Source of the DNA: Oligoflexia bacterium
Lineage (GTDB): Bacteria; Bdellovibrionota; UBA1018; CAIMNF01
Direction: 5' to 3'
NCBI GenBank assembly: GCA_903858975.1
Contig: CAIOKW010000202.1
Span: forward strand, 1-10,827
DNA: 10,827 bases
The position numbers and the translations under genes were made by a program. The notes beneath the pieces are model-generated. The model saw only the letters and a program-made list of their open reading frames with translations, searched no databases and was not told where the DNA came from. Shown piece by piece: positions 1 to 6,029 of this stretch (position 1 is its first letter; the number at the start of each line of letters is the position of its first letter).

Positions 1-222
1 CTTTTTGATATCTATCGAAAACTACTTTCGCCCTTTCTTCATTCTTTCTCCAAATTCCTTGGCGGAAATCCCTATTCTGGATGTAAGTTTATTCCCACAT
101 GTTCAGTATATAGTGAGCAAGCAATTCAGACTTATGGAATTGCAAGGGGAGGCCTAAAGGCGCTCTCGAGAATTTGTCGTTGTCATCCATTTTCAGGTCC
201 AGGAGGCTATGATCCAGTATGA
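1..222 (+). CDS. yidD: YidD, membrane protein insertion efficiency factor (5' end missing)
   Basis: The frame is open from base 1 to a TGA at 220-222 and encodes the last 73 residues; the start lies just outside the window. The conserved YidD core is visible: a CKFIPTCS segment (codons from about base 82), then an amphipathic stretch ending in CRCHPF and the terminal GGYDPV. YidD is a small membrane-associated protein thought to help YidC and Sec insert inner-membrane proteins, and it is normally encoded between rnpA and yidC, as here. Between the LLSP and CKF motifs there are about 16 residues where E. coli has about 5. I recall this longer variant from several non-enterobacterial phyla. The protein ends right after GGYDPV, with no C-terminal tail. 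Its TGA overlaps the yidC ATG (ATGA), which suggests translational coupling. Confidence 0.93.
   Translation, partial: LFDIYRKLLSPFLHSFSKFLGGNPYSGCKFIPTCSVYSEQAIQTYGIARGGLKALSRICRCHPFSGPGGYDPV
201..206 (+). promoter_or_regulatory. Shine-Dalgarno site for yidC inside yidD
   Basis: AGGAGG lies 12 nt before the yidC ATG at 219. It is embedded in the codons for the conserved Pro-Gly-Gly near the end of YidD. It decides the yidC start, because the nearer ATG at 209 is out of frame and only 2 nt away. Confidence 0.6.
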
Positions 223-1634
223 AAAATAAAATTTTAGCAGTTTTAATCGCAGTGTTTAGCGTTTCTATTTCACACGCAGATGTGAATACCTTGATGCTTC
301 CAGCGTCTCAATTATCCATTGATGATGGTTCTTTTTGGATTCGCAAATGGGAATTGAATGAGCCTAAAGGAATCGAGCTAAAAACGATTACAAGTTTTGA
401 TAGTGCGCTTTTGATGACTTTTTCTGGAGCCGACTTTACTTATCTTAATCAACAAAAGGCGAGCACCCTCAAGTCCGTTGGACCTTCTACTTATGAGTGG
501 AATTTAAGTGATGCGAATATTGATTACAAGAGAACCTATGAGATTCAAGGTGACACCGTCATTGTGAATGTCGCGGTTCAATTCAAGCAAAAGACGCCTT
601 CCAAAGCCTATTTAAATTTGGTGAGCCACGGAATGAAGAACGATCCCGAGTCCCGGGACCGTGAATTGTTCTATTTTACTGAGAGCAAGATTGAGCGCAA
701 AAACATTGAAAAAACAATTGATCCGACAGAAATCATGACCCCCGTAAAATGGGTGGGCGCTGGAAGTCGTTACTTTATTTTTACCGTGATTCCAGAGAGT
801 GCACCGGTTGAAAAGGTCCTGCTTCAAAGTACGGGCGACATGAGTGCTCAAGCCTCTTTCCAAATGCCCATTACCAACAACACTTTGAATGCTCGATTTA
901 AGGTTGTCTTTGCCCCAAAGAAGCTCGATTTTCTTCGCGGAATTGACAAGAGTCTAGACACCACGGTTAACCTTGGCTTCTTCACCTTCATTGCTTATCC
1001 CATTTTGTGGGCACTGAAGTTCATTTACAAGTTTGTAGGAAACTACGGTTTTGCTATCATCATTCTGACCCTCATCATCAAGCTCCTCACGTTCCCACTG
1101 GTAGTGAAGAGCATGAAAGGGATGCGTAAAATGGCTGAATTCCAGCCAAAAATGAAGGCTCTTCAAGATAAGCATAAGGATGATAAAGCAGCCCTCAATG
1201 CAGAGATGATGCAACTCATGAAGTCCTCGGGCTACAATCCGATGGCCGGTTGCCTGCCAATGTTGCTTCAGATGCCAATCTTTTTCGCGCTCTATAGCGT
1301 TCTTTATGCAGCTGAAGAATTGTATCGCGCACCCTTCGCTTTTTGGCTCACCGACCTTTCTGCAAAGGATCCTTATTTCATCACTCCGGTATTGATGTCG
1401 CTTGTGATGTTTCTTCAGCAGCGCTTGACACCGCCATCACCAGGAATGGACCCCGCCCAAAGAAAAATGATGATGTTCATGCCGCTCGTATTTGGTGGAT
1501 TCATGTTAACGACACCCTCTGGGCTTTGCGTTTATATGTTGGTAAATGCGATTGCGAGTGTGGCTCAGCAACAATATCTCAATAAAAAACTAGGAGTTCC
1601 GGGGCATGCCGCAAACATGGCAAGCAGCTTCTAA
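219..1634 (+). CDS. yidC: Membrane protein insertase YidC/Oxa1 family
   Basis: This is the 471-residue inner-membrane insertase that works alone or with SecYEG to place proteins in the membrane; E. coli YidC is 548 residues. Residues 1-20 form a Lys-rich start plus hydrophobic core ending SISHA|D, which reads like a cleavable signal peptide rather than the usual uncleaved first membrane segment. Residues 21-250 form a shortened periplasmic P1 domain without the usual Pro-rich linker. The conserved core follows: an amphipathic or membrane segment at 253-271, TM2 at 276-294 with Lys288 at the position of the essential hydrophilic-groove Arg366 of E. coli, a charged cytoplasmic hairpin at 296-335, the CLPMLLQMPIF segment at 345-355, TM at 387-402, and a DPAQRKMMMFMP motif leading to TPSGLCVYMLVN. 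The end overlaps mnmE by 29 nt. The family call is secure; the processing of the N-terminus is inference. Confidence 0.96.
   Translation: MKNKILAVLIAVFSVSISHADVNTLMLPASQLSIDDGSFWIRKWELNEPKGIELKTITSFDSALLMTFSGADFTYLNQQKASTLKSVGPSTYEWNLSDANIDYKRTYEIQGDTVIVNVAVQFKQKTPSKAYLNLVSHGMKNDPESRDRELFYFTESKIERKNIEKTIDPTEIMTPVKWVGAGSRYFIFTVIPESAPVEKVLLQSTGDMSAQASFQMPITNNTLNARFKVVFAPKKLDFLRGIDKSLDTTVNLGFFTFIAYPILWALKFIYKFVGNYGFAIIILTLIIKLLTFPLVVKSMKGMRKMAEFQPKMKALQDKHKDDKAALNAEMMQLMKSSGYNPMAGCLPMLLQMPIFFALYSVLYAAEELYRAPFAFWLTDLSAKDPYFITPVLMSLVMFLQQRLTPPSPGMDPAQRKMMMFMPLVFGGFMLTTPSGLCVYMLVNAIASVAQQQYLNKKLGVPGHAANMASSF
1592..1596 (+). promoter_or_regulatory. Shine-Dalgarno site for mnmE inside yidC
   Basis: AGGAG lies 9 nt before the ATG at 1606, within the last codons of yidC. 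It supports the 1606 start, which is also the only ATG/GTG/TTG ahead of the conserved TIAALCTP motif. Confidence 0.6.
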
Positions 1635-3042
1635 GGAGCGTCACTTCGACGCTTCTGGGTATCTTTCAAGTCGCACAATCGCCGCGCTCTGTACTCCTAC
1701 AGGCGGGGCGATTTGTATTTTGAGGATTTCTGGGAATGATGCGATTTCAATTGCTGAAAAGCTTTCAGCAAAGTCTTTAAAAAAAGAGAACCATCGCCGC
1801 GCCACTCGAGTTTGGTTAAGAGATTCTAAAAGTAGGCGCCTGGATGATGGTGTATTGATTCCGTTTTTTGGGCCACATTCTTTCACCGGGGAAGATACGG
1901 TCGAGTTTTTCTTGCACGGAAGTCCGATGATCGCTCAGCGAGTGTTAGACGAATGTTTTGAGCATGGAGCGAGGCTAGCGCTTCCAGGAGAATTCTCTTT
2001 TCGCGGCGTAAAGAATGGAAAAATGACCCTTTCTCAGGCTGAAGCGGTCAAGGAGCTCATTCAAGCTGAAAACGATTTTGCACTTGAATTAGCGCTCGAA
2101 AAGCTCTCGGGTTCGCAGCATGAATTGATCGAAAGGATTCGTGCGGACCTGATGCAGCTCTCGACGCTTTCAGAGGTGGGCATTGATTTCTCAGATCAAG
2201 ATATTGATGAAGTTTCTTTGCCCAGATTGAGAGAGAGACTTCAGAGAGTGATTACCCTTTTAAGTGAACTCCGAGGGAGCTTTGATCGCGGCAAGCGATT
2301 TACGGATGGCGTGCCGGTTTCAATTTTTGGTTTACCCAATGCTGGGAAGTCTTCATTTTTTAATGCACTCCTGGGTGAGGATCGATCCATTGTCTCTAAC
2401 ATTGCTGGAACGACCCGGGACGTGGTTCGAGAGAAATTGAACCTCAAGGCAGATCATGGATATGTGACGCTGAAGCTTTCAGATACGGCGGGGCTTCGAA
2501 AAAGTTCTGATGTGATTGAAGAGATTGGGATTGAGCGTTCACTGAAGGCGGCCCGGGAGTCCGATCTCGTTGTGGTCGTAATTGATGGAGTGAGTCCTGA
2601 CTTAGTAGAGGTAAAAAACTATTTATCTCAAGTGGATCTCAGTCAAAAGTCGCTATCTTTAGTGGTGTCTAAAAAAGATTTATTGATTAGTCAGTCTCAA
2701 GTGCTGATGAGCGCTCAAATCCTAGAAATGTTTCACGTGGAACCTCTGTTTATTTCATCTGAAACCCACGAGGGGATTCAAGCTCTAGCAAAGCAGATCG
2801 CAAATCAGGCTGAAAGCCATCTCCAAAGAAAGCCCGGGGAAGTGGTTTTGACCCAATTCGAACACGTCCATGCGGTGGATGAGAGTCTGAAGTGCTTGAA
2901 TCGCGCCATGGAAGCCTTTGATCTCGTGCTATTTGCTACTGACATTCGGCACGGAATGAATGAGCTTGGGCCTCTGATTGGCGAAACTTTGCCCGATGAT
3001 GTGCTGGGGAAGATTTTTTCTGATTTTTGTATTGGTAAATAA
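1606..3042 (+). CDS. mnmE: tRNA uridine-5-carboxymethylaminomethyl modification GTPase MnmE
   Basis: MnmE is a dimeric, potassium-activated GTPase that with MnmG installs the (carboxymethyl)aminomethyl group on wobble U34 of certain tRNAs, using a methylene-tetrahydrofolate carbon. The protein has 478 residues. The N-terminal folate-binding domain starts at TIAALCTP (24-31) and runs through a helical region to about 230. The G domain has G1 GLPNAGKSS (242-250), G2 GTTRD (268-272), G3 DTAG (293-296) and the catalytic-type Glu305 after GLRKSSD. The protein ends with the hallmark CIGK, whose Cys is needed for modification. Two oddities stand out. G4 reads SKKD (355-358) instead of NKxD. The folate-loop TPxGRGG-type motif is one residue short (TPTGGAICILRISG). 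A parS-like site lies in the coding sequence for MFHVEP (375-380). The gene is separated from mnmG by five metabolic genes. Confidence 0.97.
   Translation: MPQTWQAASKERHFDASGYLSSRTIAALCTPTGGAICILRISGNDAISIAEKLSAKSLKKENHRRATRVWLRDSKSRRLDDGVLIPFFGPHSFTGEDTVEFFLHGSPMIAQRVLDECFEHGARLALPGEFSFRGVKNGKMTLSQAEAVKELIQAENDFALELALEKLSGSQHELIERIRADLMQLSTLSEVGIDFSDQDIDEVSLPRLRERLQRVITLLSELRGSFDRGKRFTDGVPVSIFGLPNAGKSSFFNALLGEDRSIVSNIAGTTRDVVREKLNLKADHGYVTLKLSDTAGLRKSSDVIEEIGIERSLKAARESDLVVVVIDGVSPDLVEVKNYLSQVDLSQKSLSLVVSKKDLLISQSQVLMSAQILEMFHVEPLFISSETHEGIQALAKQIANQAESHLQRKPGEVVLTQFEHVHAVDESLKCLNRAMEAFDLVLFATDIRHGMNELGPLIGETLPDDVLGKIFSDFCIGK
2729..2744. other. parS: parS-like ParB-binding site within mnmE
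   Basis: TGTTTCACGTGGAACC matches the chromosomal parS consensus TGTTNCACGTGNAACA at every fixed position except the last base. It has the CACGTG core flanked by GTTT and GAAC. In the mnmE frame it encodes the FHVE signature typical of coding-region parS sites. ParB binds such sites close to the origin and nucleates the partition complex. The assignment rests on sequence match plus the second, perfect site in rsmG. Confidence 0.75.
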
Positions 3043-3043
3043 T

Positions 3044-3049
3044 AGGGAG
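3044..3049 (+). promoter_or_regulatory. Shine-Dalgarno site for hbd
   Basis: AGGGAG lies 5 nt before the ATG at 3055, in the 12-nt gap after the mnmE stop. The short gap, with no room for a promoter, implies cotranscription with mnmE. Confidence 0.55.
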
Positions 3050-3054
3050 CAAAA

Positions 3055-3906
3055 ATGACTATTCAAAACGTAGGTGTAATTGGTGCTGGTCAAATGGGTC
3101 AGGGAATCGCACAGGTTGCGGCGCAAAGTGGCTTTAAGGTTTTCATGGCCGATGTGAACCTAGAATCAGCCCAAAAGGGTGTTGATAAAATCGCATCCCA
3201 ATTATCAAAACAGGTAGAGAAACAGAAGATCACCCGAGAAGCGGCAGACCTTATCCATTCTCATTTGAAACCAGTGGGCGTACTTTCTGAGTTGAAAGAC
3301 TGTGACCTCATCATTGAAGCGGTTTCAGAAAACTTGGGATTAAAGAAAAAAATCTGGATGGAGCTTGATTCAGTCGTGAAGCCATCTGCTCTTTTTGCTT
3401 CTAATACCTCATCGATCAGTATTACTGAACTTGCGGCCGCGACCAAACGTCCAAGCCAATTTGCGGGAATGCACTTTATGAATCCGGTTCCAGTGATGAA
3501 GCTCGTTGAGGGAATCCGTGGAATTCAGACCTCAGATGAAACCTTCTCGTCGATCCGTGCGGCAGCAGAGAAAATGGGTAAAACCTTTATTGTTGCGCGT
3601 GATATGCCGGGTTTTGCTGTTAATCGAATCTTGATGCCGATGATCAATGAGGCGGTTTACGCACTTTATGAGGGCATTGCGAGCGTAGAGGACATTGATG
3701 TTTCGATGAAATTGGGCACGAATCAACCGATGGGACCTCTTACGCTGGCGGACTTTATTGGTCTCGATACCTGTCTCGCAATTATGGAAGTACTTCATGA
3801 TGGACTTGGGGATTCAAAGTATCGTCCTTGTCCACTCCTGAAACAATATGTGATGGCCGGATGGTTAGGTAAGAAATCAGGAAGAGGGTTTTATCAGTAT
3901 GGGTAA
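3055..3906 (+). CDS. hbd: 3-hydroxybutyryl-CoA dehydrogenase (short-chain 3-hydroxyacyl-CoA dehydrogenase)
   Basis: The enzyme interconverts 3-hydroxybutyryl-CoA and acetoacetyl-CoA with NAD(P) in the cytoplasm. At 283 residues it is the stand-alone size of clostridial-type Hbd, not the large FadB fusion. The N-terminal Rossmann domain has GAGQMG at 10-15 and an acidic Asp33 at the end of the second strand, which favours NAD. Catalytic-type residues align with clostridial Hbd: Ser119 in SNTSS, His140 in GMHFMNP, Glu152 in KLVEGIRG and Asn190 in FAVNRI. The C-terminal dimerisation domain shows MKLGTNQPMGPL, GDSKYRP and the terminal GWLGKKSGRGFYQYG. The start has a good ribosome-binding site 12 nt after mnmE, and the stop overlaps the next gene by 8 nt. 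A preference for C4 substrates is inferred from overall resemblance and context. Confidence 0.93.
   Translation: MTIQNVGVIGAGQMGQGIAQVAAQSGFKVFMADVNLESAQKGVDKIASQLSKQVEKQKITREAADLIHSHLKPVGVLSELKDCDLIIEAVSENLGLKKKIWMELDSVVKPSALFASNTSSISITELAAATKRPSQFAGMHFMNPVPVMKLVEGIRGIQTSDETFSSIRAAAEKMGKTFIVARDMPGFAVNRILMPMINEAVYALYEGIASVEDIDVSMKLGTNQPMGPLTLADFIGLDTCLAIMEVLHDGLGDSKYRPCPLLKQYVMAGWLGKKSGRGFYQYG
3882..3888 (+). promoter_or_regulatory. Shine-Dalgarno site for the enoyl-CoA hydratase gene
   Basis: AAGAGGG lies 10 nt before the ATG at 3899, inside the last codons of hbd. This supports the 8-nt gene overlap and coupled translation. Confidence 0.45.
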
Positions 3907-4684
3907 ATTTATTTCGACTGAAATGTTCCCAAGCGGAGTTTGCGAACTCACCATTCAAAGGCCAGAGGCGTTGAATGCGCTCAATATAGAAGTGCTCAAT
4001 GAGTTGAAGGTGACTCTAGAGGAGATTTCTAAATCCTCAGAGATTCGAGTGCTTGTTCTAAAGGGCGCCGGTGATAAAGCTTTCGTGGCAGGTGCAGATA
4101 TCCGTGAGATGCAGGCGATGGATCGTTCAGAAGCGGCTATTTTTGCGCGCCTTGGGCACCATGTTTGTTTCTTGCTCGAGAGCATGCCAAAAGTCACGAT
4201 CGCTGCTGTTCATGGTTTTGCCCTCGGTGGTGGAACCGAGTTAGCAATGGCGTGTGATTTTATCGTCGCAAGCGAGAAGGCACAGTTTGGTTTGCCAGAA
4301 GTCACCTTAGGGGTGATCCCAGGATTTGGCGGAACGATTCGACTCATGCGATTGGTCGGTCTAGCACGCGCCAAGGAGCTCATTTTTTCTGGAGAGCGGA
4401 TCAAAGCGCCTGAGGCAAAAGAGCTAGGAATGATTCGAACCGTGATTCCTCAAGAAGGATTTCTGGAGGCCGTGAGAGCGATGGCAACTAGGATTGCTCA
4501 GAACTCCATGTCGGCAATCATCGCAGCGAAAAGTTTAATGAATGAATTTCAGGAAACCGTCGGCATTCACCCGAAAGCAGATGCAGAAATCCATCGTTTT
4601 TCAGGACTTTTTGTCTCAGCCGATCGAGTAGAAGGAATGCTAGCGTTTACTGAAAAAAGACCGGCTCATTTTGAAGGTCTTTGA
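3899..4684 (+). CDS. Enoyl-CoA hydratase/crotonase family protein
   Basis: The 261-residue product is a stand-alone crotonase-fold enzyme that would hydrate crotonyl-CoA (or a similar short enoyl-CoA) to 3-hydroxyacyl-CoA. The substrate and oxyanion-hole segments are AFVAGADIREM (61-71) and GFALGGGTELAMACD (106-120). The two catalytic glutamates of true hydratases are both present: Glu114 in GGGTELAM (rat Glu144) and Glu134 in GLPEVTLG (rat Glu164). An isomerase-only or dehalogenase role is therefore less likely. The gene overlaps hbd by 8 nt, so the two steps crotonyl-CoA to 3-hydroxybutyryl-CoA to acetoacetyl-CoA are made together. The chain-length preference cannot be read from the sequence. 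I leave the symbol empty because crt, ech and paaF-type names would all be guesses. Confidence 0.92.
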   Translation: MGKFISTEMFPSGVCELTIQRPEALNALNIEVLNELKVTLEEISKSSEIRVLVLKGAGDKAFVAGADIREMQAMDRSEAAIFARLGHHVCFLLESMPKVTIAAVHGFALGGGTELAMACDFIVASEKAQFGLPEVTLGVIPGFGGTIRLMRLVGLARAKELIFSGERIKAPEAKELGMIRTVIPQEGFLEAVRAMATRIAQNSMSAIIAAKSLMNEFQETVGIHPKADAEIHRFSGLFVSADRVEGMLAFTEKRPAHFEGL

Positions 4685-4713
4685 AAACTAGTCTGATTAT
4701 GCTTTGATGTGCG

Positions 4714-4719
4714 AAAGGA
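4714..4719 (+). promoter_or_regulatory. Shine-Dalgarno site for the acyl-CoA dehydrogenase gene
   Basis: AAAGGA lies 6 nt before the ATG at 4726, in the 41-nt gap after the hydratase gene. I see no convincing promoter in that gap. Confidence 0.5.
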
Positions 4720-4725
4720 AATTTT

Positions 4726-5886
4726 ATGGATTATTCAAAATCATGGCCGAACCTAGATGATTCTCAAAAAATGCTGATGGATTCTATTCATCAGTTTGCA
4801 AATGAAATGGTGGCTCCCAAAGCTGCACATCACGATGAATCAGGAGAATTCCCAACCGAGATCGTGAAGCAAATGGGCGAAATGGGTCTCATGGGAATGA
4901 TGGTCGAGGAGAAGTGGGGAGGCGCAGGCCTTTCAACGGTGGATTACGCAATGGCGATGGAGGCGATCTCTGCCGCTTGTGCTTCAACAGGCGTGATCAT
5001 GTCGGTGAACAATTCGTTGGCATGTTATCCGATTCAAGCTTTTGGTAATGATGCACAAAAAGAGAAATATCTAAAACCACTCGCTTCTGGTCAAAAATTG
5101 GGGTGTTTTGCACTCTCTGAACCAGGGCACGGTTCAGATCCAGCGGGCCTGAAGTGCCGAGCAGAGAAGGTTCCAGGGGGCTATAAAATCAATGGTTCAA
5201 AAAATTGGATCACGAATGGTCGCGAAGCTGGCTTTTGTATTTTGTTCGCGTCCATCAAACCAGAATTAAAGCATAAGGGAATTTGTGCCTTCGTTGTGGA
5301 CACTAAGACCAAAGGCTACAGTGTAAACAAGCTAGAGAATAAGCTAGGAATTACAGCGTCCTCTACAGCCTCTCTGTTTTTTGATGACATGTTCGTGTCT
5401 GATGATTGCATGCTTGGAAAAGAAGGCGATGGATTCAAAATTGCGATGAGCACACTTGATGGGGGTCGAATTGGGATCGCTTCTCAGGCGCTCGGAATTG
5501 CCACTTGTGCAGTAGAAGCCTCAAAGAAATTTGCAATGGAGCGCGAGCAATTTGGAGCACCGATCGCAAAACTTCAGGCGATTCAGTTTTATATTGCGGA
5601 AATGACGACTCGCCTTCAGGGCGCGCGTCTTTTGACTTGGTTTGCAGCTCAAAGAAAAGATCAAGGATTGCCTTTCACTCGTGAGGCGGCGATGGCGAAA
5701 CTTTCGGCTGCCGATAACGCGATGTGGATTGCTACGAAAGCAATTCAAGTTCACGGCGGTTATGGCTATACCAAGGAATACGTAGTGGAGCGTAACTTTA
5801 GGGATGCTAAGATCACCGAGATTTACGAAGGAACGAGCGAGATTCAGAAGTTGGTGATCGCAGCCCAAGAGCTCGCGAAGAAATAG
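4726..5886 (+). CDS. Short-chain (butyryl-CoA type) acyl-CoA dehydrogenase
   Basis: This 386-residue FAD enzyme would oxidise a short acyl-CoA such as butyryl-CoA to the 2-enoyl-CoA, passing electrons to an electron-transfer flavoprotein. The usual three domains are present: an N-terminal helical domain (about 1-120), a beta domain with the FAD/substrate motif CFALSEPGHGSDPAG (127-141) and WITNG (161-165), and a C-terminal helical domain with REQFGAPIAKLQAIQF (273-288) and QVHGGYGYTKEY (341-352). The catalytic base is Glu368 in EIYEGTSEIQ, the position used by short- and medium-chain enzymes and not by isovaleryl-CoA dehydrogenase. Isobutyryl-CoA dehydrogenase shares that position, so the exact substrate is open. 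The neighbours make butyryl-CoA the most coherent guess. A strong terminator follows 15 nt after the stop. Confidence 0.92.
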   Translation: MDYSKSWPNLDDSQKMLMDSIHQFANEMVAPKAAHHDESGEFPTEIVKQMGEMGLMGMMVEEKWGGAGLSTVDYAMAMEAISAACASTGVIMSVNNSLACYPIQAFGNDAQKEKYLKPLASGQKLGCFALSEPGHGSDPAGLKCRAEKVPGGYKINGSKNWITNGREAGFCILFASIKPELKHKGICAFVVDTKTKGYSVNKLENKLGITASSTASLFFDDMFVSDDCMLGKEGDGFKIAMSTLDGGRIGIASQALGIATCAVEASKKFAMEREQFGAPIAKLQAIQFYIAEMTTRLQGARLLTWFAAQRKDQGLPFTREAAMAKLSAADNAMWIATKAIQVHGGYGYTKEYVVERNFRDAKITEIYEGTSEIQKLVIAAQELAKK

Positions 5887-5901
5887 TCGGTTTATCAAGA
5901 G

Positions 5902-5934
5902 AGGCAGGATCCTTTGTGGGTCCTGCCTTTTTTT
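5902..5934 (+). terminator. Rho-independent terminator after the acyl-CoA dehydrogenase gene
   Basis: An 11-bp stem pairs AGGCAGGATCC (5902-5912) with GGGTCCTGCCT (5918-5928), with one G-U pair, around the 5-nt loop TTTGT. It is followed by a run of seven T (5928-5934). It closes the yidD-yidC-mnmE-hbd-hydratase-dehydrogenase transcript and separates it from the icmA-icmB-mnmG-rsmG unit. Confidence 0.92.
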
Positions 5935-5994
5935 GTTTCTACGAGAATCATTGAATTCTTCGAGTAAAATTGATTTTTCGACGAGGGATCAGCA

Positions 5995-6023
5995 TTGATC
6001 TGACATCAAATTCCAGTTATCAT
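5995..6023 (+). promoter_or_regulatory. Putative sigma70-type promoter for icmA, possibly leaderless
   Basis: A -35-like TTGATC (5995-6000; 4 of 6 to TTGACA) and a -10-like TATCAT (6018-6023; 5 of 6 to TATAAT) are separated by exactly 17 bp. The base 7 nt past the -10 box is A6030, the first base of the icmA ATG. This is the only well-spaced pair I found between the terminator and icmA. The promoter call is a pattern match without experimental support. Confidence 0.5.
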
Positions 6024-6029
6024 GCGCCC

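Noticed and set aside
4681..4725. Possible promoter with TTGAAA at 4681-4686 ahead of the acyl-CoA dehydrogenase gene.
   Set aside because: No acceptable -10 hexamer occurs at 16-18 bp; the gap is short and cotranscription with the hydratase gene is simpler.
5521..5898. Antisense open frame (125 codons) opposite the acyl-CoA dehydrogenase gene.
   Set aside because: It runs opposite the conserved C-terminal domain of the dehydrogenase and the product has no recognisable features.
5933..5950. TGTTTCTACGAGAATCA after the terminator, resembling parS.
   Set aside because: The CACGTG core is missing and the half-sites do not align to the 16-bp consensus.
5951..5970. TAAAAT at 5965-5970 as the -10 box of icmA.
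   Set aside because: No -35-like hexamer lies 16-18 bp upstream, while TTGATC-17-TATCAT further down has correct spacing.
5970..6029. Upstream in-frame TTG start giving icmA 20 more residues.
   Set aside because: The extra residues do not resemble the mutase family, there is no ribosome-binding site before the TTG, and the best promoter pair lies downstream of it.
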